Shown here: one piece after another, positions 18,607 to 27,421 of the stretch
Position numbering within the stretch: the first letter of the stretch is position 1
Layout: each line of letters starts with the position of its first letter
Assembly: GCA_021154885.1 (NCBI GenBank)
Contig: JAJKHS010000041.1
Coordinates: 1-64,000 of the forward strand
Source: Thermoanaerobaculum sp.
Lineage (GTDB): Bacteria; Acidobacteriota; Thermoanaerobaculia; Multivoradales; UBA5704
Direction of reading: 5' to 3'
Length of the DNA: 64,000 nt
The notes under the pieces: model-generated
Seen by the model: the letters and a program-made list of their open reading frames with translations, nothing else
Databases searched by the model: none
Told to the model about the DNA's origin: nothing
Program-made: the position numbers and the translations under genes

Positions 18607-19479
18607 GCTCTGGGGGGCGGCGGTCATCAAGCGCTGGGCGGACACGTGTGCGCCGTCCCTGCGCACCGCTGTGGCGATGGATCGAGCCCGGGCGGCCACA
18701 TCGGGGTGGAGGGTACGCTCGAGAGCGTTCGTAAGCGAGTCGGTGGTCGGTGTGACGGGCGCATGTGCGGTTCCGATGCCGAGGTGGTGGATGCGTTGGG
18801 CCAGTAGGGCTGGTCGTACATCTGGGGGATGACGACCTGGGGTGCATCGGCTAGCGCGGCTGCGGTTGTAGTACCCGCGCCGCCGTGGTGGACGGCTGCT
18901 GCGACGCGCCCGAACAGCGCCTGCTGGTTGACCTCGCCGATCGCCAGGCAGTCGGGTTCGTCGTCCACTAGTGACAGGTCGGCCCACCCGCGGGACACGA
19001 TCGCACGGCGCCCGAGCGCGCGGGCCGATTGGATCATCACCCGGCTGAGGTCCTGTGGCGCGCGGATGCTGCCGAAGCCGAAGTAGACGGGCGGTTCGCT
19101 CGCCTTGAACGCCTCCAACTCGGGGAACAGTGGATGCTCATCCGGCAGGATCCAGGCGCCGGTCTGAAGCACGGCCTGGTCCGCGGGATCGGGCCAGGGC
19201 GCCAACGTCGGGTCGGCGGCCAGCCAGGGCCGGTCGGTGAAGATGTGGCTGCGCACGTTACTGACCGGGGCCAGGCCGATCGATGCCCGATGGGCGTTGA
19301 GCGCGGTGCCGAACGTGTCGTTGAGGCGTTCCGCATCCCGAACCCAGAGCTCGCGGTTGTCGGCTGTTGCGGGCGCTAGTGTGTCTCCCAGCATGCCCAG
19401 TGGGATTGGCGCATGGTGTGGCGATGGCAGAACTGTCGGGCAGTAGGCGGCGAAGATGTACGGGATGCAGCACGCGCAT
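18598..19479 (-). pseudogene. GT1 (MGT/vancomycin-type) glycosyltransferase, broken
   Basis: The ribosome site AAAGGAG and start MRVL at 19479 survive. The sequence then jumps, with loss of most of the acceptor-binding domain and a frame change, to PYIFAAYCPTVLPSPHHAP. It continues well through TDRPWLAADPTLAPWP and the nucleotide-sugar domain (VYFGFGSI, VHHGGAGTTTAAALADAPQV, QMYDQPYW). Near 18810 the frame shifts again into AQRIHHLGIGTAHAP and LERTLHPDVAARA. Two lesions and about 130 missing residues show that it is dead. Intact relatives glycosylate lipophilic acceptors or natural products. Confidence 0.85.
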
Positions 19480-19649
19480 CAGAGCTCTCCTTTGGTAGGG
19501 GCCTTGGTCGTTGGCCGGCTGGCACAGCGCAAACGTGATCCCCGCGCGCGGGTCCATCTCCGTTGGCCGTGAGCCGACCGTTCAGGGCGCCAAGTCTGAA
19601 CTGGCGGTCTGCGGTCAGAAGGCCCTGCGTCGGGTCGGTGAAGTGACGC

Positions 19650-20035
19650 CGGCCTGAGCCCGAGGGCTCCGCCGCGATATGCTTCAGTTCATAGCTCAAA
19701 GCCAATATTTCGCTACTCAGCCGTGGAGGCAGGGAGTTGTGTATCCCACCAGGATCCTGCTGTATAATCCTCGACATGAAATCGCGGCTGCGGAGCCTGG
19801 GCATGCGGCAGATCCCTTCGCTGGACGGTCCTCTGACAGCGTCACGGCGGCTGTCAGGTAGAGGGCGGCAGGGCGTCTCGCGAAGCGCCTGCCAGGGATT
19901 AAATCTCCATAGGACCGTCCCGGACTCCCCCGGCGGCTTCGTTCAACCTGTGTCTATCTGAAATCCTCCCGGGACCGGTGAAGGATTTCGGCGGACTTCG
20001 CAGGGAGGACTTCAGATAGACGCTAAAGGTTAGGC
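19650..20035 (+). repeat. structured repeated element, copy 2
   Basis: This is the longest copy. Homology with copy 3 starts upstream, around GAGCCC...TCCGCCGC and ATAGCTC...GCCAATA, and continues through GGGAGTTGTGTATC, TATAAT and GAAATCGCGG. A perfect CTGACAGC/GCTGTCAG hairpin and a GGCAGG/CCTGCC hairpin follow. The terminal stem pairs 19952-19970 with 20003-20021 (18 of 19). It ends at GGTTAGGC (20028-20035), 67 bp before the next start codon. Confidence 0.75.
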
Positions 20036-20101
20036 AGTCCCGAAAGATTTGCGTACTTCCGCCGCGGTGAGGATACCAATTACACGGACCAAGGAGTAGC
20101 C

Positions 20102-21190
20102 ATGACTATGTGGTATCCGTCTGCAATCTACCCAGCGTCGACGACCGATCACGCTTGCCTGCGGGAGCTTCTGCTCCTGATTCCACTTGCAGGGTTTGCT
20201 GTTACGCACGATCTTCACGCACAACCACTCCCAAAACCGGTGGAGAAAGCCGTTTTCGCGGACAGCCGCTTTGCCCAATCGATTTCGGTACCAGCGCCCC
20301 TCGTCACCGATCCGCGCATCCTGGAGGCATTCCGGCGAGCTCGCCCCAATTCTCTCGGGATGTCCCCGATAGCACCCTCGGGTCGGATCGACCGCAACGA
20401 CAAGGCGATTCAGCTCTACTGCCAGCTCCACTGGATCGCTTTGGACAGCGTCACCACCCATGAGGGCATTACTTTCGAGTACGCGATCGCGACTCCTGAA
20501 TTTCAGAGCCTCGGGGCGCATGGGAGCGTGCCGGTCGCTAGGAGGAAGCTCAAGTCCATCGACTACCGGAACCACTACAAGGCGAATCCGCTGGGAACAG
20601 GAGAACGCGACGTCTTCGCCGTTACATTCTCCTATACCCTCGACAGCATCCAGCCAGGGCTGCAGCCTCCCTCGACAGTCTTTAAGGGCAAGGCAACAGC
20701 CCAACTTGACCCTGACGACGGAGAATGGAAGCTAGAAACACTTACGCTTTCCGACCAAGGCGAGCAGGAGATCTACACTGCTCTTGACCCGCAAGCGATT
20801 CTCCGTTGCGCCACAGCATCGTCTAAACCTTCGACATCAGTTGAAACGGCAACTCCTGCCGCCTTCGACCCAGGTTATGCCATTTCTGGACGGACAGTCA
20901 TATTTTCCTATAGTCCATCTGCCTATGGCTTTCGGGGACCTGTAACAAGCGTCGCCGTAGCTGGTTCTTTCAACAGATGGAGCGCACAATCGCCTCGCTG
21001 GAGCGCTTCAGATGAGGATCACGATGGGCACTGGCAGCTGAAAGCCGATCGGAGCGATGTGACTTGCGGCTCCCAGTTCAAGTTTGTTGTCAATGGTTCC
21101 TCCTGGCAGCAGCCTAGCCGCTCATGGCCGACATCTCACCTCGCTGATGATGGCCATGGGGGCTTCAATCTCGTAGTGGTCTGCAAGTGA
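20102..21190 (+). CDS. secreted protein with C-terminal glycogen-binding-like (CBM48/AMPK) domain
   Basis: The 362-residue protein is preceded by AAGGAG at 20091-20096. A hydrophobic stretch (LRELLLLIPLAGFAV, ending HAQ) near residues 20-40 is a likely signal peptide, giving an exported protein. Residues 40-250 are of unknown fold. Residues 280-360 look like the early-set carbohydrate-binding domain of AMPK/CBM48: VAVAGSFNRWSAQ, DGHWQLKA, CGSQFKFVVNG, LADDGHGGFNLVV. The gene lies between GTTAGGC (20029-20035) and a strong attC-like site (21244-21310), so it fits a mobile integron cassette. Carbohydrate binding is inferred, and no enzymatic domain is seen. Confidence 0.75.
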   Translation: MTMWYPSAIYPASTTDHACLRELLLLIPLAGFAVTHDLHAQPLPKPVEKAVFADSRFAQSISVPAPLVTDPRILEAFRRARPNSLGMSPIAPSGRIDRNDKAIQLYCQLHWIALDSVTTHEGITFEYAIATPEFQSLGAHGSVPVARRKLKSIDYRNHYKANPLGTGERDVFAVTFSYTLDSIQPGLQPPSTVFKGKATAQLDPDDGEWKLETLTLSDQGEQEIYTALDPQAILRCATASSKPSTSVETATPAAFDPGYAISGRTVIFSYSPSAYGFRGPVTSVAVAGSFNRWSAQSPRWSASDEDHDGHWQLKADRSDVTCGSQFKFVVNGSSWQQPSRSWPTSHLADDGHGGFNLVVVCK

Positions 21191-21243
21191 AGGCGTCCGT
21201 CGTCTTCAAAGGCAGAGCACACGTGGGCCTATCGTGACGGATC

Positions 21244-21310
21244 GCCTAACCCGATCGTTCGAGCGGACGGCTGACGCCGCGCTCAACTCCAGGTCGTTCT
21301 GGCGTTGGGC
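21244..21310 (+). other. attC integron recombination site (best example)
   Basis: Inverse core GCCTAAC (21244-21250) and core GTTGGGC (21304-21310) both match consensus. Between them GAGCG pairs with CGCTC and CGGC with GCCG around loop TGAC, with a bulged GA, the extrahelical-base arrangement known for attC sites. CTCAACTCC follows, as in many attC sites. It starts 53 bp after one gene and ends 39 bp before the next. Confidence 0.65.
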
Positions 21311-21349
21311 GGTAGCGTGGCACAAGAGCTCGATTTGGGGTAGCCAAAC

Positions 21350-21925
21350 ATGCTGGACGGTTTGAAAGAGGTTTTACAACTTATTGGCGGCGCAGTGGCG
21401 ATCACTGGCGGTGGAATTGCAGCGTTCAAGGCGATAAATGAGATCCGCCTTAACCGGGAGCAAAGAAAAATTGAGTTTCGCTGGAAACAAGCAAATGCTG
21501 CCAAGGAGCTTCTTACAGATATTCATAAGAATACTTTTGCTGCCAACGCGGTTCTAATGCTTGATTGGCGAGGGGGGCGTCACGGCTATGAATTGCCGGA
21601 TGCTTCTCGTGCCAGCATTTCATGGGATGATATTTGCACGGCGCTATCTCGGGAGCAATGCTCCTGCGCCACGGACACCGAGATCTTTGTGCGAGATTGC
21701 TTTGACTGGTTCTTTTATTTTGTTGATCGGATCGAACTCTATATTGAGGCTGGATTGATCGCGCGCAGAGACGTGGAGATGGTCTTTCAACCCTATGCGG
21801 CTATAATCAGTGAGAAGAAGACAATGTTCTCGGATTTCATGGAGTTTCATGGCTACAGGTTGGCTATGGGTTACTTTAAACAGTATGATGGAGGGCCGTC
21901 CTCTAAAGAGAGGGAGGGAGGCTAA
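21350..21925 (+). CDS. hypothetical protein with one N-terminal membrane helix
   Basis: The 191-residue protein begins with a short hydrophobic helix (LQLIGGAVAITGGGIAAFKA, residues 7-26) followed by a basic region and a mostly helical soluble part. Features include FFYFVDRIELYIEAGLI and MVFQPYAAIIS. I do not recognise the family; it resembles small membrane-anchored helical proteins often found as cassette genes. AT content is clearly higher than in the core genes around it. It lies immediately after the attC-like site at 21244-21310. Confidence 0.65.
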   Translation: MLDGLKEVLQLIGGAVAITGGGIAAFKAINEIRLNREQRKIEFRWKQANAAKELLTDIHKNTFAANAVLMLDWRGGRHGYELPDASRASISWDDICTALSREQCSCATDTEIFVRDCFDWFFYFVDRIELYIEAGLIARRDVEMVFQPYAAIISEKKTMFSDFMEFHGYRLAMGYFKQYDGGPSSKEREGG

Positions 21926-21970
21926 CCGGACCGAGGACAGCCACCCAGTTCGCATTGCGCAGAGGAGACG

Positions 21971-23500
21971 ATGGCGACACGAGAAACGACCGGCGGCACA
22001 CGGAACGAATCCGTCAGAATCGGCCCCGACGATCCGCGGTATCTCGCGGTGGTCGAGAAGCGTTTCAATAAGCGGTTCAGCGCGAGTCCAGACTACGTCC
22101 GGCTGGTCAGCTCGACCGATCAGGTGGTATCGGCCGTGGAGGAGGCGGTGAGGGAAGGACGGCGTCTCGCCGTGACGAGTGGCGGGCACTGCCTTGAGGG
22201 ATTCGTATCGAATCCCGAGGTGCGGGTGATCCTCGATGTCTCGCCCATGAAGCGCGTGTACTACGACGCGGACCGGCGCGCCGTGGCCGTGGAGTGCGGC
22301 GCGACGGTGGGCGAGACGTTCCGGGCGCTGTTCGAGACGTGGGGAGTGGTGATACCGCTCGGCGAGCATCCAAATATCGGCATGGGCGGACACGTGGTCG
22401 GCGGCGCCTTTGGCTTCCTCTGCCGCCAGCTCGGTCTCGCAGCGGATTATCTCTATGCCCTCGAGGTGGTCACCGTGGACGAGAGCGGACAGGCGAGCCG
22501 TGTGGTGGCGACCCGGGAGAAATCCGACCCGCATCGCGACCTCTGGTGGGCGCATACTGGCGGGGGCGGTGGCAACTTCGGCGTCGTCACCCGGTACTGG
22601 TTCCGATCGCCTGACGCATCCGGCGAGGATCCCGCCAGGCTGTTGCCCCGCGCGCCGGAGTCGATCACGACCTTCAAGGCGGAATGGGACTGGAGCGACG
22701 TCGACGAGCCGGCCTTCCTGCGACTCCTCAGGAACCACGGTGTCTGGTGCGAGCGAAACAGCAACGCCGATTCTCCGAACGCCTCTCTGTGGACCCTGTT
22801 GGAGATTCACCGCAAGCAGTTCGGAAAGATCATCGTCCGCGGTGTGAGCACGGCCGGCGTCGGCGCCGAGCAGCAGGTGGATGACCATCTGGCGGCGCTG
22901 AGCGAAGGGGGCATCGCACCGCACGGCCGGGAGCTCGCCCGGATGTCCTGGCTCGAGTTCGCCCTGAACCCGTTACCCGATCTGTTCGCCGCGCCTCCGG
23001 GCGGGGTGAGTGCCAAGGTGAAGGACGCGTTGCTCAAGAAACGGTTCACGGACGCCCAAATTGGCGTCGCGTACGATCACCTGACCCGCACCGACCACGA
23101 CGTCATGGGCGGGATGCTGGGACTCGCAACCTATGGCGGGCGCATCAATACCGTCGCTCGCGATGCGACCGCCGCCGCCCAACGCGATTCGATTCTCGAC
23201 ATCGCATGCACCACAGGCTGGCTGGAGCCGCGGGAAGAGGCGAAGAACCTGACCTGGGTGCGGGCGTTCTATCGGGATCTGTTTGCGGAGAGCGGGGGCG
23301 TCCCGGTCCCGGGCGAGGCGTACGATGGCTCATTCATCAATCATCCCGACACCGATCTCGCGGACCTGTCCCTGAATACGTCAGGCGTGCCGTGGCACAC
23401 ATTGTATTACAAAGAGAACTACCCGCGCCTGCAGCGGATCAAGGCGCGGTGGGACCCGCGGGATGTGTTCCGGCATGCGTTGTCGATTCGGGTGGGATGA
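21971..23500 (+). CDS. FAD-linked oxidase, berberine-bridge-enzyme-like
   Basis: The 509-residue protein is preceded by GAGGAG at 21961-21966. Residues 60-230 form the PCMH-type FAD domain: SGGHCLEGF (the His is the usual 8-alpha FAD attachment point), VECGATVGE and GMGGHVVGGAFGFLCRQ. The C-terminus has the BBE motif (LQRIKARWDPRDVFRHALS). The second cysteine used for bicovalent FAD is not at its usual place before the GGH(V/F) loop, suggesting monocovalent FAD. Such enzymes oxidise sugars, alcohols or secondary metabolites with oxygen as acceptor. The substrate is unknown. No signal peptide is seen. Confidence 0.88.
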   Translation: MATRETTGGTRNESVRIGPDDPRYLAVVEKRFNKRFSASPDYVRLVSSTDQVVSAVEEAVREGRRLAVTSGGHCLEGFVSNPEVRVILDVSPMKRVYYDADRRAVAVECGATVGETFRALFETWGVVIPLGEHPNIGMGGHVVGGAFGFLCRQLGLAADYLYALEVVTVDESGQASRVVATREKSDPHRDLWWAHTGGGGGNFGVVTRYWFRSPDASGEDPARLLPRAPESITTFKAEWDWSDVDEPAFLRLLRNHGVWCERNSNADSPNASLWTLLEIHRKQFGKIIVRGVSTAGVGAEQQVDDHLAALSEGGIAPHGRELARMSWLEFALNPLPDLFAAPPGGVSAKVKDALLKKRFTDAQIGVAYDHLTRTDHDVMGGMLGLATYGGRINTVARDATAAAQRDSILDIACTTGWLEPREEAKNLTWVRAFYRDLFAESGGVPVPGEAYDGSFINHPDTDLADLSLNTSGVPWHTLYYKENYPRLQRIKARWDPRDVFRHALSIRVG

Positions 23501-23504
23501 ATTC

Positions 23505-23532
23505 GCAGAAGTGAGATGGCTGGCGCTTCTGC
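23505..23532. terminator. possible bidirectional terminator between convergent genes
   Basis: GCAGAAG (23505-23511) and CTTCTGC (23526-23532) pair across a 14-base loop, in the 63-bp gap between the convergent oxidase and ABC transporter genes. There is only a weak T run (GATTTCT), so the call is tentative. Confidence 0.35.
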
Positions 23533-23563
23533 TGATTTCTCCCACCCTTCGATCCGCTCCACC

Positions 23564-25408
23564 TCACCGGTACGCCGCGGCCTGGATGCCGTACAGCTCG
23601 GCGTACGCTCCGCCTCGCGCCATGAGGTCTTCATGCGTGCCGACCTCGACGAGGCGTGCGCCGTCGAGCACGACGATGAGATCGGCCATGCGGACGGTGC
23701 TGAACCGGTGCGAGACGAGGATCGTGATGCGCCCATCCGCAGCGGTGGTCTCTGCGACATCCCCGTGCGCGGCAGCGGCGTAGCGCTCGAAGAGGGCGTG
23801 CTCGGTCTCCGCGTCGAGCGCGGCCGTGGGCTCGTCGAGCACGAGGAGCAGCGGGTGGTCGCGCATGAAGCCGCGCGCCAGCGCGAGCTTCTGCCACTGG
23901 CCGAAGGAAACGTCGACGCCGCCCGGCCAGGTCGGGCCGAGCTGCGTGTCGAGCCCGGCCGGCCACCGCGCGACGACGTCGTCCGCCCCGGCCCGCTCGA
24001 CGGCGCGGACGACGGCGGGCTCGTCGTCGAGCCGGGGAATGTCCCCGACGCCGATCGACTGGCGCGCGGGGAGCTCGAAGCGGAAGAAGTCCTGGAAGGC
24101 TCCGGCGAGGCGCTCGCGCCACGCGTCGGCCCGCATGCGCGCCAGCGGCTGTCCGTCCACGTGGATCGCGCCCGACGTGGGCTCGTAGAGCTTGGCGAGC
24201 AGCTTGACGAGGGTGGTTTTGCCGGCGCCGTTTTCTCCGACGATCGCGACGACGGCGCCGACGGGCAGCTCGAGGGTCACGTCCTCCAGCACGAGACGGC
24301 TGGTGCCGGGGTAGGCGAAGGAGACGTGTTCGAGCCGGATGCCCTCGTGGAGCCGCGCCGGCACAGGGAGGTCGGCGTCGGCGACCAGGGAGGCCGCGTA
24401 ATCCTCCAGCCAGGCGAGGCGCCGGGAGCCGTCCATCCAGATGCCCCGCAGGAAACCGATCTCGCCGACCGTGGCGCCGATGTAGGCGGACAGGCGCGCG
24501 CCGGCGGCGAGGACGAGCAGGACGTCGCCCGCGGAGGCGCGCAGGCCCGCCGCAACGAAGGCCACCGCGCCAGCCCAGGCGCTGCCGAATACGGCCCAGG
24601 CGAGCGTATGCCACGCGGCCGAGCCCCAGCGGGCAGCAGCAACGGGCCCGTACCAGCGCTCCCAGGCTTCGCGGCGCTCCTCGGCCAGCCGCCCGCCGAT
24701 GCCACCCCTGCCAATAACGCGCACTTCCTTGCCGGGCGCGGCGGTCGTGGCCAGGGTGAAGAGATGCCGCGCGAGCCGGCTCGCCTGGGCGCCGCGCTCC
24801 TGGGCACTGCGCTCGACCGCGGGCCGCCACGTGGAGGTGAGCACGGTGGGCAGCGCGAAGACGGCGAGCAATCCGAGCGCCGGGTGGATCGAGACGAGCA
24901 GGGCGAGCGTCACGCCGAGCCGCAGCAGCCAGCCGCAGGTGGAAAAAACTGACATGTACATGTGATCGAGCACGAAAATCTGATCGCGCAGCACGGAGAG
25001 CCGGTCGAGATAGTCGGGGCGCTCGTGATGAGCGATGGTGGCCACCGACGCCTGCAGCCGGGCCACGTGGGCTTCGAGCGCGATCGTCACCTTGTCGCGG
25101 AAGCGGCGCTGCACGCGGGTGCTGACCGTGCGCAGCAACCACGTGGCCGCGGCGGAGACGCCGAGCGCGATCGCGGCGAGGCGCACGATCCTCGCGTCGT
25201 GCCCGAGCACGCCCTCGCCGAGCAGCTTGAGCCACCAGGCGATCAACGCATCCGGCAACGCCGCCAGCAGCGACAGCACGAACGCCGCGAGCATGAGGCC
25301 GGGCTCGTGGCGATAGCCCAGCTTGCACAGCCGCCACATGGAGGGCAGCGCGGGCGGCAGGCCGTCCTCCCGGCGCTCACCGCGAGAGCGATCAGGAGAG
25401 GACGTCAT
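23564..25408 (-). CDS. ABC half-transporter, NisT-like (second of pair)
   Basis: The 614-residue protein has an N-terminal six-helix exporter domain (residues about 30-330) fused to an ATPase. The ATPase has Walker A GENGAGKTTLVKLL, Q-loop FQDFFRFELP, Walker B LLLVLDEP and H-loop LVSHRFSTV. The signature reads VSFGQWQ instead of LSGGQ, so one composite ATP site is probably degenerate, as in heterodimeric exporters. The FQDF-x(3)-L pattern is typical of lanthipeptide exporters such as NisT and SpaT. No C39 peptidase domain is present. Its start overlaps the end of the upstream half-transporter by 17 bp, indicating coupled translation. Confidence 0.9.
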   Translation of the reverse strand: MTSSPDRSRGERREDGLPPALPSMWRLCKLGYRHEPGLMLAAFVLSLLAALPDALIAWWLKLLGEGVLGHDARIVRLAAIALGVSAAATWLLRTVSTRVQRRFRDKVTIALEAHVARLQASVATIAHHERPDYLDRLSVLRDQIFVLDHMYMSVFSTCGWLLRLGVTLALLVSIHPALGLLAVFALPTVLTSTWRPAVERSAQERGAQASRLARHLFTLATTAAPGKEVRVIGRGGIGGRLAEERREAWERWYGPVAAARWGSAAWHTLAWAVFGSAWAGAVAFVAAGLRASAGDVLLVLAAGARLSAYIGATVGEIGFLRGIWMDGSRRLAWLEDYAASLVADADLPVPARLHEGIRLEHVSFAYPGTSRLVLEDVTLELPVGAVVAIVGENGAGKTTLVKLLAKLYEPTSGAIHVDGQPLARMRADAWRERLAGAFQDFFRFELPARQSIGVGDIPRLDDEPAVVRAVERAGADDVVARWPAGLDTQLGPTWPGGVDVSFGQWQKLALARGFMRDHPLLLVLDEPTAALDAETEHALFERYAAAAHGDVAETTAADGRITILVSHRFSTVRMADLIVVLDGARLVEVGTHEDLMARGGAYAELYGIQAAAYR

Positions 25409-27221
25409 AGGTGAGCCCCTCCTCGGTGAGCTCCTCTTCGCCCGGCGCCGCCGCGAAACGCTGGGCCTGGAGATCGAACATCGTCCGGTAGCGGCCCCCG
25501 AGCGCCATCAGCTCGTCGTGAGTGCCGAGCTCGATCACCTGGCCGTGCTCCAGCACGCAGATGCGGTCGGCGTGGCGCACCGTCGAGAAGCGGTGCGAGA
25601 TGAGGATGGTCGTGCATTGCCGGGTGGCGGCGAGGATGCGGTCGAAGATCTCGGCCTCGCCGCGCACGTCGAGTTGGGCGGTGGGCTCGTCGAGCAGCAC
25701 GACGCCCGCGCCCAGCCGCACCGCGCAGAGCGCGCGGGCGAGGGCGACGCGCTGCCACTGGCCGCCCGAGAGATCAGTGCCTCCCTCGTAGCCGCGGGCG
25801 AGCACGGTGTCGAGGCTTGCGAGATGCTCGGCGCCGGCCTCCGCGAGCGCGGCCAGGACGGCATCATCCGGAACGGTTTTCAAATCCTTTTGCGGCGCCA
25901 CGTTGTCGCGCAGCGGCAGCTCGAAGCGGATGAAGTCCTGGAAGACGGCGGTGATGCGTTCCCGCCACGCGCCGAGATCGAAATCGCGCAGGTCGACTCC
26001 ATCGATCTCGATCGCTCCGGCTTGCGGGTCGTAGAGCCGGCACAGCAGCTTGGCGAGCGTGGTCTTGCCCGCGCCGTTCTGGCCGACGATGGCGAGGGAC
26101 GATCCGGCGGGGATGGCGAGGTCGAAGCCCGCGAGCACCGGGGCGGAGCCGCCGGAAGGGTAGGCGAACGTGACGTCGCGGAAGCGGATCTCGCGCGCCG
26201 GCTTACCCGCAGCCTCGCGGGTCCCGGAGGGGAGCGCTCCGCCGGCCGCCATGGCGGGCCCGAGGCGCAGCACCGCGGCCACCGGTGCCGCGGAGCTGTC
26301 GAGCGCCCAGTTGAGCCCGCCGAACGCGATCATCGACGCGCCGACGGCGCTCTGCGCATAGATCACCAGCGCGCCGAGCGCGATCCGGCCGCCGGAGGCG
26401 TCGCCGGCGAGCGACCAGAACACGAGGACGTTGGCGCCGACTACGAGCAACAGGCTCCACAGCAACGGTTTCTCGCGCAGGCGCGTCGCCTGGTACTGCA
26501 GCTCGTGCAGGCGGGTGCGGCGGTCGACGAAGCGATCGATCACCCAGCCGGCGAGGCCGAACAGGCGGAGCTCCTTCGCGGCGGGCGGATCGACGGCGAG
26601 CCGGTAGGCGTATTCGGCGTCGCGTTGCGCCGCCCGCACCTCCTCGGTGTTGCGGTCGTGCCAGACCGAGCTCTCGCGCAGCAACCAGTGCGTCGCGAGC
26701 CACGCGCCGCCGAGGACGAGAGCCGCCCACCAGCGATACCCCGCGAGCACCGCGGTGAACGCTAGGCCGGCGATCATCTCGACCAGGCCCCCGGCGATGA
26801 AGTCCATCGAGATCGAGAGCGGAGGTGCGGTCATCCCGAGATCGAAATCGCGGGCCACCGTGAGGTCGTTCGTGAGCTTGGGATCTTCGAGATGGCCCAT
26901 GCCGGGCGGGCGGACGCAGGCCGCGGTCAGGCGGTCATAGAGCCACGCCGCGGTGCGGTCTCCGAGGTTCGCGCTCACCGCCTGGTGGACCGGGGTGAGG
27001 ACCTGGAGCAGGACGAATACGATCCCGGCGAAGGTGAGGGGAGCCGCGAGCCCGGTGCCCTGCTGCACGGCGGCCACCAGCACGCCCATGGCGATGCCGA
27101 ACAGAGCGGGCAGGAGGCCTCGCAGCACGAGCGCCAGCCACCACACGCCGGCCAGAGCCCGATCCGCTTTCGGCAGGACGGCGAAGAGCTTCCACGCGTT
27201 GCTTTCACGAAGACGTCGCAT
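25392..27221 (-). CDS. ABC half-transporter, NisT-like (first of pair)
   Basis: The 609-residue protein is taken from ATG 27221 (MRRLRESNAWKLFAVLPKAD). Longer in-frame starts run into the promoter region of the divergent gene. Five to six membrane helices lie between residues 20 and 320. The ATPase has Walker A GQNGAGKTTLAKLL, Q-loop FQDFIRFELPLRDN, a canonical signature LSGGQWQRVALARAL, Walker B GVVLLDEPTAQLD and H-loop ISHRFSTV. With the next gene it would form a heterodimeric exporter with one full and one degenerate signature. A RiPP precursor lies 1.1 kb upstream on the same strand, so peptide export is plausible but unproved. Confidence 0.9.
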   Translation of the reverse strand: MRRLRESNAWKLFAVLPKADRALAGVWWLALVLRGLLPALFGIAMGVLVAAVQQGTGLAAPLTFAGIVFVLLQVLTPVHQAVSANLGDRTAAWLYDRLTAACVRPPGMGHLEDPKLTNDLTVARDFDLGMTAPPLSISMDFIAGGLVEMIAGLAFTAVLAGYRWWAALVLGGAWLATHWLLRESSVWHDRNTEEVRAAQRDAEYAYRLAVDPPAAKELRLFGLAGWVIDRFVDRRTRLHELQYQATRLREKPLLWSLLLVVGANVLVFWSLAGDASGGRIALGALVIYAQSAVGASMIAFGGLNWALDSSAAPVAAVLRLGPAMAAGGALPSGTREAAGKPAREIRFRDVTFAYPSGGSAPVLAGFDLAIPAGSSLAIVGQNGAGKTTLAKLLCRLYDPQAGAIEIDGVDLRDFDLGAWRERITAVFQDFIRFELPLRDNVAPQKDLKTVPDDAVLAALAEAGAEHLASLDTVLARGYEGGTDLSGGQWQRVALARALCAVRLGAGVVLLDEPTAQLDVRGEAEIFDRILAATRQCTTILISHRFSTVRHADRICVLEHGQVIELGTHDELMALGGRYRTMFDLQAQRFAAAPGEEELTEEGLTYDVLS

Positions 27222-27421
27222 CTCGGATGGCCGATGAAGTCGCTTCCTCCAGGCTCTCGCGGCATAGCTTATCGCATCCTCAGGGTCCTCACTCCACTCT
27301 CCCGTGCCAGATCCTACACCGCGGTGCGCGATTTTCTGCATCCCGAGCTTGAGAAGAGCGACGAGCTTGTCGTAACGTGGAGTCAGATTCTTTTCGCGAT
27401 GGAGCCAGGTGGTGCCAGATC

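Noticed and set aside
19737-19961. Possible small protein (MKSRLRSLGMRQ...) inside the structured element
   Set aside because: Copy 1 has GTG and copy 3 GCG in place of the ATG, and copy 3 is shifted by one base, so the frame is not conserved while the paired arms are.
17816-20035. Terminal stem of the structured element as an attC site
   Set aside because: The ends of the stem do not carry matching RYYYAAC and GTTRRRY boxes; only copy 2 ends in GTTAGGC. It is treated as a separate element.
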